64,000 nt of DNA, taken from Cryptomeria japonica (taxonomy: Eukaryota; Streptophyta; Pinopsida; Cupressales; Cupressaceae). The stretch covers positions 532,000,291 through 532,064,290 of the forward strand of contig NC_081409.1 of assembly GCF_030272615.1 (NCBI RefSeq), given 5' to 3'. Below the pieces are notes generated by a model. That model made no database searches. It was not told the origin of the DNA and was given only the letters and a program-made list of their open reading frames with translations. The translations under genes were made by a program, and so were the position numbers. Positions 55,623-64,000 of the stretch are shown here, in pieces (the first letter of the stretch is position 1; every line of letters begins with the position of its first letter).

Positions 55623-56347
55623 TGTTAGAGAAATAATAGAGACAACATAAATGCACACCACAACACAAGATATTTTGGCAAGGAAACCCAGTATGGGAAA
55701 AACCTTGGTGGGATTTGTGATCCACAATATTTACTCACTAGCCAATATGAATAAATATTACTTACAATAGGGGCTTGCACATGCAGGAAGGCCAATAGCC
55801 TAGAGTGCACTGCTCAATGAAAGAGTCTCACTGACTACAATATGGATAATTAAATCCAAGATAATGTATTGCTCAAAATAGCATCTCCAATGCTTGGTTC
55901 AGTACTGGTTTAAGCTCTATCAGATACCTTAACCAAAAACCTTTCTCTATCTTTTACATAACCACTTCATACATTCACTATATCACCTTCTTACATATTA
56001 TATTATATCCTTATTATAAAATGATCTATAAGATCTCATACATATATGAGTCTTTTACAATACATCATGTCGGCTTACAAAAATTAATTACATTACAATA
56101 CAATTCACATAATAAAACTATGTCTCATGTCGACCTGAGTGCCAATATACTTCATTATTGATGTAATCTGGATGCCAGTGAATGTGTCTGCCGGTGCCGG
56201 TAGATGATGTCTGTGTTGCTGGTGAATGTGTCTGCTGGTGCTGGTAGATGATGTCTGTGTTGCCAGTGAATGTGTGGAATCCTGTTACCAGTTGGTTTCC
56301 ATCAATGACAACATCAACCATTCTCATTTGAGTTTATAATTCCAACA
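55623..56347 (-). repeat. 5' LTR of D with 130-bp internal deletion
   Basis: 725 bp. After TGTTAG it continues directly with AGAAATAATAGAGACAAC, whereas the 3' LTR has about 130 bp (49946-50078) in between. Since both LTRs arise from one template, the loss happened after insertion. Confidence 0.88.
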
Positions 56348-56352
56348 GTGCC

Positions 56353-58032
56353 ATGACTTACATCTCCATCGAAGGGGATGAACTTCTTTGTTGGGGAGGC
56401 TAGGGAGGGTAAAATGAGAGATAGGGAGGGGACAAGAAGGGTTCAAGGGGGCACATACATGCCCCTAGGATAGTGTGTGATAGAAATAGGTTAATATAGG
56501 ATAGCATAGGGTAAGATAAGAAGGCTAATGAAGTGAATTGATTGAGTGTAGGGTGAGGTAGGACCACTCACATCACGAGAGCACTAGCCTCTGACCATGA
56601 GGCTATATAGGCAATTAAGAGAAGATGAGAGAGAGATCCTAATTATAGTGGGTCTAGGTAATGTTGGGAGATGGCCCAGGATTAGGGCTCATACTGCCAT
56701 GATGATAGCATTAGTGGAGTGATGGGATAGCAGGACATGCACCTTCCACCTGGCGACTGGGGAAGCTACCATTACACAACTAGTTGTCTGGATGATCTTG
56801 AAGATCCCCATTTGAGGCATGATTCCTGAGTATAGGATTGACAAAGGAGATTAATACTTGCAGTAGGTGTGCGAGTATGATGCACTTCCTATGGATGGGA
56901 TGCAGATGCATTGGGACAGGACATGCAGATCAGACATATTTTGTGCCTAGTGTTATTCATATGTGGATTGATTATCAATTGCCTGATGATGGGCCTCAGT
57001 TGCCATGGATTCTCTGTAGGGTGGAGTCACTACATGTACTATATGCTAGAGGATGGTGTAACCTATGCATGGGGAGAAGTGATGCTCAGATAGTTGTACC
57101 ATGACATGCATCTATGTCTTTACCAGGGTTACCTGAACCTAAACACATGGGTCACAATGGTGCACATCTAGGCATGGGAGCATATCAAACTCACATGCTC
57201 GATTAGGAGATAGGATAGGAGGCCCGACGGTTCCCCTATGTGGATGGGTACAAGGGGGATCCTACACTATCATAGGGTGGGGATTATTTTCTATTGGAGG
57301 AGCATCTTTGACGAGATGATGTTTTTCTATTGGTGCCCATACATACATAGTGAGTGGTGGTGAGGCGATTGGCGATTGGCCTGGGCATAGACAAAGTGCT
57401 ATTTATTTGGCAAATATGTATATGTGATTGAGAACTATGCACCACACAAAGTGATGAGACATCTTGGGTAGGTTTATGATATAGATGGCCATGAAAGGAT
57501 ATATCCACATATTACATGAGAGGTCAGGGTTTGGGGGTAGGTAGTGGGACCATTGGAGGTCTGCATCAGCTAGGAGAAAGTTGAGGTGATCCCATGGGAT
57601 GAGTGGCTATAGGTAGGAGAGGATCTGAGTTGCATAAGTGCATATACATGTTGGTGGGAGGCCCATAGGCCAGGCAGACTCATCATACCAGGTGTGTTGG
57701 AGGAGGATGAGCTACAACCCTTAGTAGATGAGGTAGTAGGGGGAGAGGAGGATGGGATGATCGATGAAGAGGTGGAAAGGGGAGGAGGGACATAGAGGTG
57801 GAGGTGAAAAGGAGTCAAGAGATAGAGGAGAGGAGGGAGGGGATGACAACGGGTGCCTCAGGTAGAGGTACCATTATAGGTATAACCACTAAAAGCACAT
57901 ATCAGTGGGGTGGGTGCAAAGGAGGAAGGAGAGGAGGGAGGAGAGGGAGCTCTTGAGCCCATGGAAATTCCTGACATACAAGTATAGGGACATGTGTTGG
58001 TACTAGCAGGAGGGGTGATGCAGAGGGTTTGG
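56353..58032 (-). other. Element H2, 3' region continued
   Basis: Continuation of 49218-49934 after D. Its plus strand carries the PMD relic. From 57700 it is GA-rich on the plus strand (GGAGGAGGATGAGC, GAGGAGGGAGGAGAGGG), giving apparent Pro/Ser-rich frames on the minus strand that I do not accept as genes. It ends near 58032 where the LTR of E2 seems to begin. Confidence 0.55.
56690..57900 (+). pseudogene. Antisense PMD relic in H2
   Basis: Plus strand: TCTFHLATGEATITQLVVWM followed by ILKIPI is the PMD signature. Then EYDALPMDGMQMHWDR, WRSIFDEMMFFYWCPYIHSE (compare WRWVLDSLDSVICRPYID in F) and GKYVYVIENYAPHKVMRHLG with VYDIDGHERIYPHI (compare TYIIERQLISHISRQFGIIQ). Stops are scattered, so it is dead, but most of the domain can be followed mainly in one or two frames. 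The gene is antisense to H2, as in H1 and F. Confidence 0.72.
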
Positions 58033-60230
58033 TGTTAATGAGGAAATTATTTGGTTTCTTTTGAGGGTTAACACTTGGCACCATCCTATGGTCCAATCTC
58101 TCCAACCTTCCAATGGTTCTTAAGCCTATCCTTGATCCTTCCCAAGGATCAATCTACTTAGGACAACTTAGTTTCTCTAGGAGACTCCTACTCCTATGTA
58201 CTCAACCCCCTAACCAAGCCACCTCACAATTCCAAGCCCTTTGCCAACAGGACCTTTTTCTCAAATGGTGGGATTTTTCATATGTGAGTATTTTTACATG
58301 TGTTTACATGGTATTTTCATTGACCTTGACCCCTTTCATTGATATTTACAAGTCCTTTGTGCCCTTTGTCCTTAGGGACCTAGGAAATAGGGCTACAAGC
58401 AATTAAGCCTCCATTTGGAATTTTCCCACTTTATCTACCAAATTATTTGAACAACCCCTTGAAAAAATTTTATATTCTAATACCCTTTTGGGCATTCCAA
58501 AATATTTCAAACTTTTGCATCTGGGTTCTGAGTGCAAGTGTTCAAACCCTACTGGGCCTATTTTGGTCTAATTAGTCCGTATAGGGTTTTAGGCCTCAAA
58601 ACCTTCACCAGTCGGATGGAAATTAAGTCATGGCTCTAGGAGAGGGTCTGCACATGTCTAAGGGTCCCCTCTATGCAATTTTTGACCACCGTTGTGTCCA
58701 CTATCCCAAGGATTCATTCAATCCTTCATTGCACAGACTTGCCACATGTAAGATGTTAAGTCTAGGGCATCACTCCAACAGTACAAGGCGAGACCTTCCA
58801 CTCCACAAACTAAGAAAATCATCTAGTACACATGGTAATCCAACATTCCCTATGTTTTCAGACCTTTCATATTGAGTAATGTTGAATGGTGGCTTCTTTT
58901 GCATCCAAACCCTAGTTTTGGGGGTTTTACAAGGCAACGAGAAAGAAAAATCAACTGCTCCTGAACCATAGAACTTCAAGACCTCAAACCTACTTCAAAT
59001 AGAAGGTGATTCACTATTACAACCTATAAAGTGGAAAAATTGAACCCTAGTCGTTCTCCCCTCCCCAACTCCAAGGAGAGAGAAGGGAGAGTCACTAGGG
59101 TTGATGGTTTTCACTTAGGGGAGACTTTACATTCAAAAGAGGGGTTGAAACCCACAAGATCCAATCCCACGCAATGCAAGATTGGATTCTATATGAGTTT
59201 CAAGGGTTGTGACATCAAGGATACCCTCTTTTGTAAAGAAATGTAGATGGAATGATTGAACTAGGAATGCATGTAAAGTAGGAAAGATTCGCTTATAAAC
59301 AGAGATAGGGATATGGGATGAAGCTGCGGACCTGGAATTAGCAGTAAAATGTCGAGACGGTGCTGTTCTACAAATTTGAGCGAAAGTTGACGGGATGATG
59401 GCGCCCGGCGTGCACACGGTCCTCCAAAAAATCCGCGAAATGAAGGGGGATCTGTTCGTATCTGCACAAGGATTCTAGATCTTCAATTATAGTCGCGTAC
59501 CTACAACCTACACACAGAAAAGAGAGGATGATTGGGGGGTTAGGGATGAGGGGTTTGCCTTTAGGTCAAACCCCGGTTTTGGAATTAACCAAGAAATGAG
59601 AATGCTGTAAATGTAAATGTTTGTAATGTAAACAAGTACTGATACCTTGTTGTAAGAATGTTTGTATTCTTACATGCGAAGGTGTAATGTATGTTGTATG
59701 TTGTATGTTGTATGTGATCTCCTCTTCAATGGTTGAATCCTTGTCTTGAATGCAACACTTAGCCTTGAATGGAGACTTAGAATGCTCAATTGCTTGAAGG
59801 AATGCTTGAATGCTTGAATATCATTTCCACCTTTTTTTTTCATCTACCAAAATGGGAGAGGAAATGTAGTTTATATACTTGTCAATTAGGGCTGATAGAC
59901 TGATTTTCCCGATCTTAGGCCGACCAGGAAATGTTATTTTCCAATTTGCAAACATAAAGACCTAAGACCCAAAAGAGACTGGGCCCAAAAATAGGGCTAG
60001 GGACCAGGGTGCTGGGCGCCATGGTCCTGGGGGAACAGGGCACTGGGCACCATGGTCCCACCTCCTGGGACAGCAGGGTGCAAGGAGGGATCAGGCCAGG
60101 GTGCAGAAAAATGTAGTTTTTGGTGTCGTAAACAAGTTTCAGGGTCTCCATTCAGGTTCCGTGTTGCATCGCCATCGTGAAGACCCAAACGCAATCAAAA
60201 TTGCAAGTGTCGCAATTTTAGGACGCTACA
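58033..60230 (-). repeat. 3' LTR of element E2
   Basis: On the minus strand the LTR starts TGTAGCGTCC (60230) beside a polypurine tract and has a TATA box (TATATAA, plus-strand 59871-59877) about 355 bp inside. The left end is uncertain; TGTTAATGAG at 58033 is a possible terminus, giving about 2.2 kb. E1 (13134-14580) is a truncated homologue. Small frames in it (58113-58406, 58630-58875, 59133-59467, 59915-60194) have no known motif. Confidence 0.55.
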
Positions 60231-60984
60231 TTTAGCCCCCACTTTAGTAGGAGTATAGGCGTATGCTCATACTTCCGGTAAAGTACAAGGAAACAACATT
60301 GAAAGACTTTCACCACGTCAAGAAGGCAAGATATACCAAGCCCCCAGTGGACTAAGAATCTTATGACTTCGATTGACAAAGTAAAAGGGAAGATCACGGG
60401 GGAGAACCATGACTGTCAGTAGTAAGGTTCCCTCACTATGAGTCATGCAAGAAAGATATCAAAAATTTTCAAGGCAAAGCTAAATTTGTCAAGAAATTTT
60501 CAAGTATCTTGAAAAGATATGAACGGGATGTATGCCCCCCTACGTTAAAGCGATCGCACACGCCTCACCGGGGGTGATTGCTTTAAGGTAGTGATACATA
60601 TAAGAAATGAGAAAGGAAAGGAGCACGTTATCACAAGGATTTAGCCCCCAAGTGTGAGATAAGCCCAAGGATAATAAACACCAAACACAAAGCACAAGGT
60701 GACTTCGCTTTCCTCGAGGTCAGTATGCTGTATGATAATTCATGTATATCATATGTATGTATGCATAATTGTTCTTCATTCCCCAATCAAGGAAGGTCAC
60801 CTAGAAGAAGGGAACACATGTGTCTTTTGAGTCAACATGAGAGAGACCAAAAGAGATCTCAATGCTTTGCATCGTCCTCAAGTAGACAACACTAAGGACA
60901 ACAAATAGAAGAATGAGAATAACACATAGAAGAAGTAACAAAAGAGATCAAGAGAGGAGGAGGGAATCTGTTGTGCTAATGAAA
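60231..60984 (-). other. Element E2: polypurine tract and 3' untranslated region
   Basis: Minus strand AAAGTGGGGGCTAAA (60231-60245) next to the LTR; 60231-60600 is homologous to E1. Only about 740 bp separate the end of the gag-protease frame from the tract, and no RT, RNase H or integrase motif is present in any frame. Confidence 0.8.
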
Positions 60985-63977
60985 CTAGTCTAGCACGTCA
61001 TCTACCCCCCGATCTTGCTGATCAATATTTCGGGAAGGTAGGAAACACGCTAGAGGAGGAACATCCAACATAGCAGATGGAGCTATCACAAGATCCAAAC
61101 AAGGGCTATGTTCATGTTCCGAGCCACGTTGTTCTTGTCTAGGAGCTAGGATAAGTGCTTTAGAAAATTCATTAGATAGATGGTTATCAACGTCAACAAA
61201 TTCATATTCACTATCAGAATGAACAGGAGTAACATTTTCATCATGAATAACATTTTCATCTATATCATCATCAAGATTTATAAAAATAGGATCTTTAACT
61301 CGCACAGGATCAAGACCATCATGCATCTTATGTTTAGGAGATTTCGGCTCAATCGTCGGCTGAGGAGAAAATGGAATAATACTGGCTGAAGGTGTTTTTA
61401 GGGATTGCAAAGTTTGAGAAGCAGCTGCCTGAGCTCTAAGATGACGCTTTCATTGGCGTTCACGTGCAGAACGATTTCGTCTAGTCTTAGTAGGAAGTTG
61501 AGAAGATTGAGGAGGAGGAATGTTCTCATCCTTATCACTTGGGTGTTTAGGTTGTGGTCTCTTAGGTTGAACAATAGGAGAAGAGGAAGGTCTCCTCTCT
61601 CCATAAGAGGAAGGAGGAGGAACTGCTCCATACAAAGGAGGAATATTTGGTTTAGGAAGGAGACCAAGCCCATCATGACAAGGAGGCATAGGTCTACTTT
61701 TAGGAAGTTTATTAGATATAGGCATAGTCACATCCATAGGGATGGGTTGGGAATCTTCTTGAGGAAAGACATTAGTTTTATCTTTCAAAGGAAGAACTTC
61801 CTTCTCAAGAATGATAGGAATATAAAGTTTGGGTGTTCTAGGCTCACTTAGAGATAGGATCATATCTTTTTTCCACTTTTGATAAGATTTGAAAAGATGA
61901 TCACTTCGCAGAGGAAGAGATTGGAATTGTTTAGGCCAAAAGTAATCAATAGGAACGCTAGAAGTTCTTTCAGCTGGTTTAAAGAGACTATGATTGACAG
62001 TAACAACTTCACCATTATGGGGAAATTTCAAACACTTGTGAATAGGAGAAGCAATAGCTTTCATGGAAGATAGCCAAGGATAGCCTAGCTTCACACGAAA
62101 TTGTTCGGATGATGGAATAATAGCAAAGCTCATATCAAGGGATTTGTTATGGACCTCAATAGGAAATGTAATAGAACCAATTGCAGGAGAAGAAAATGCA
62201 TCAAATAATTTCACAACCACATTTGTTTCGTCATAGATCACTTGATTCAATTGCAAAGTAAAAAGAAATTCTTCAGTAATGACATTAATCATACAAGAAG
62301 GATCAATAAGCACTCCACGGTAAGGTGTATTCTTGATTTTTGCAACTATATATAAAGGACCATCAGGTGCCCTGATAGTTTCACTAGAATCAAATGTGAT
62401 GGAAGGTTCTTTAGGGATTTTCTGTTGCTCCACAAAGTTAATCACATTCGGAGTCATAGACATGAGATCATCAGGTGAGACAGAGGAATCAGTAGTATCA
62501 ATCGCATTAGAGGTATGAGAAGGCAATGGATCAGTGAAAATCTTAAGATTTTGGTTAGGAGGAGCTACAGATGTGTTGCCTTTATCATTCACACCGGAAA
62601 CAGAGATAGTATTATTATCAATCAAATCTTGAATTTTACCCTTCAAAGCAAAACATTTTTTAGTATCATGCCCAGGTTGACGTTGAAATTGACAAAAATA
62701 TTTGTTATCAAAATAGGGTGAATTAATCTTTGTAGGATCTATTTGCCTTATAGGAGGAAGAGTAAGCACATTTTGTTCCAGTAACTTATTCATAATACTA
62801 TGCAATGATTCATTCAAAGGAGTAAACTTTCTTTCTTTCTTGAAAAACTTAGAAATAGGAGGCACACCTGATGCTGCATTCACATTGTTGTTGATGATGT
62901 TTTCATTGAATTTAATGGACTCTCTATTCGGTTTAAACTTCCCAAATGGTTGTTGACTACTATCACCCTTATCACTCGGAGCCATAGGATTTGCTTGTTC
63001 CATTTGACTCACAGTCAGTTGATAATTGTGAAGAGTTGCACACAACTGTTGGAAAGAAGTAAACTCAGAAAACAGGAGTTTTTCTCTAATATCTTTTTGT
63101 AAATTAGAAATAAAGATTCTTTGAATATCATTGTCAGGCACTGGAAAGGAAATTTGAGCATACAAATGCTTATATCTACTAATGAAATCAATCACTTTTT
63201 CTTTAACACCTTGTTTACAATGCATTAAATCAATCAAAGTAACCTTAGGACTTATATTGTTTTGAAATTGTTGAATAAAAGCATTTGCAAGTTGTTCGAA
63301 AGAAGTAATAGAATAGGAAGGCAACGAGCAATACCATTGTAGGGCTTTATCTCTTAATGTTCTAGTAAATAGTTTTGCAACCAACCTCTGGTCATAAGCA
63401 AAATCAGTACATATTGTTTGAAAGGTCTTAACATGTGTTAGAGGATCACCCTTACCATTATAAAGCTCCAAATGTGGAATTTCAACATGTTTAGGGGGGA
63501 TAGCTCAAACAATGTCAAGAGAAAGTGGGCTCGCAACATCAAATGTGGGCACACTAAACTTAGATTGATTCATAGAGGCAATTTGTTGCTGTAAAGAAGA
63601 GACAGTTTGTGGAAGATTGTTAATGGTCGCTTCAGTCGAAGAGTTCATATTAGATGTGTTAGATTGTGATGGAGGTGTTATGTTATTGAAAGAAGGTAGA
63701 GAGTAAGGTGGTGGGACACTATGATAGTTAGTGGTTGGACACTATGATAGTTAGTCATAGGAGATGATTGGACAGGAGGAACACTACAAGGAGGAATGGA
63801 ATGATTAAACGAATTGCCCCCTTGCGTCATGTTCATTTGTGGTGATATAATAGGAACACTTATTGAAGGAATGAATGAAGAAGTTGGATTGAATGAAGGA
63901 AGAGGGTTGATTGAAGAAGAGGGATTGCCCCCATGACTGGTGATCATAGGTGGAATGTCTTGTATTGAAGTAGTCAT
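60985..63977 (-). pseudogene. E2 gag-protease polyprotein
   Basis: The N-terminus (63977-63720) is Pro/Ser-rich (MTTSIQDIPPMITSHGGNPS). A 23-bp tandem duplication (63714-63759) shifts the frame, which continues from 63710. The main frame is 63471-60985 with one TGA at 61450-61452 and one upstream near 63508. Capsid: LYNGKGDPLTHVKTFQTICT, RTLRDKALQWYCSLP. Knuckle-like: CQFQRQPGHDTKKC then ALKGKIQDLIDN. Protease: YRGVLIDPSCMINVITEEF, where the usual D-G/S-G reads D-P-S, and VKLGYPWLSSMKAIASPIHK. The acidic tail (FINLDDDIDENVIHDEN) ends in DDVLD. Ty3-type gag and protease without polymerase, as in TR-GAG elements. Confidence 0.88.
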
Positions 63978-64000
63978 TATGTTTGATGTAAAAGTAGGTA

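Larger units (their letters stand above)
49940..56347 (-). mobile_element. Element D: second copy of the C-type non-autonomous element
   Basis: Minus strand. LTRs at 55623-56347 (5') and 49940-50754 (3'), duplication GTGCC (49935-49939 and 56348-56352). Primer site TGGTATCAAAGC (55609-55620) and purine tract at 50755-50766. Contains the same two frames as C in the same order and again no polymerase genes. C and D are clearly diverged from each other, so they represent separate insertions of one family. D sits in H2. Confidence 0.9.

Noticed and set aside
58074-58095. TTGGCACCATCC... as a plus-strand primer-binding site
   Set aside because: The 3' half does not match the primer sites of A or F, no LTR end could be shown beside it, and it falls within the presumed LTR of E2.
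57570-58105. Pro/Ser-rich minus-strand frames
   Set aside because: Product of a GA-rich plus strand that belongs to the end of the PMD relic region; no motif.
61405-61851. 148-aa Arg-rich plus-strand frame
   Set aside because: Complement of the E2 gag-protease frame; Arg-rich composition arises from reading the other strand of Pro/Ser-rich sequence.

Overview
This window is repeat-dense nuclear DNA of a plant with a large genome. I find no ordinary host gene, tRNA, rRNA or CRISPR array. Nearly all of it is nested long-terminal-repeat (LTR) retrotransposons. Signs of a plant are Ty3-type elements of the Tat branch (second, plant-type RNase H after the reverse transcriptase), a Copia element primed by an initiator-Met-type tRNA site, LTRs containing TATA boxes, and plant mobile domain (PMD) reading frames carried antisense inside Ty3 elements. 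A gymnosperm would fit the old, slowly decaying elements, but the sequence does not prove it.

Layout. (1) 1-13133, minus strand: two stacked copies of Ty3 family A. A1 contributes a 5' LTR (12151-13133) and leader. A2 sits in that leader (5' LTR 8366-10520, gag 6315-4717, protease and G-patch about 3591-2141, reverse transcriptase running off the left edge). A2 itself carries a 995-bp DNA transposon inside its LTR and a further family-A LTR inside gag. (2) 13134 to about 14984: remains of element E1 (minus), with a solo Copia LTR (13308-14322) flanked by a target duplication. (3) About 14985-16988: the 3' part of element H1 (minus) with an antisense PMD relic. (4) 16989-48147: element F, a Tat-type Ty3 element on the plus strand, bounded by LTRs and a CACAA duplication. 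F was split by the non-autonomous element C (21763-28408, in gag) and by the Copia element G (35829-43593, in its 3' region). F also carries a decayed antisense PMD gene. (5) 48153-58032: LTR and 3' region of element H2 with another antisense PMD relic, interrupted by element D (49940-56347), a sister of C. (6) About 58033-64000: element E2 (minus), with LTR, polypurine tract and a gag-protease frame but no space for a polymerase.

How they work together. F, A and G once encoded full replication machinery and are now decayed by stops, frameshifts and, in F, a deletion across reverse transcriptase/RNase H. C, D and E2 encode no polymerase and must have been copied with enzymes from other elements. 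C and D share Copia-like priming and polypurine sites and 5-bp target duplications with G-type Copia elements. Nesting gives relative ages: H1 before H2, H2 before F, D and probably E2, and F before C and G.

The best candidates for something undescribed are (a) the C/D family, with a coiled-coil/multi-zinc-knuckle ORF1 and a roughly 1,080-codon ORF2 that I cannot firmly assign; (b) the antisense PMD modules in two different Ty3 families, with candidate antisense TATA boxes; (c) two mutually complementary about 21-bp repeat arrays in F, one in the gag leader and one just upstream of the antisense PMD frame; and (d) the tandem 20-bp primer-site units at the LTR edge of G.
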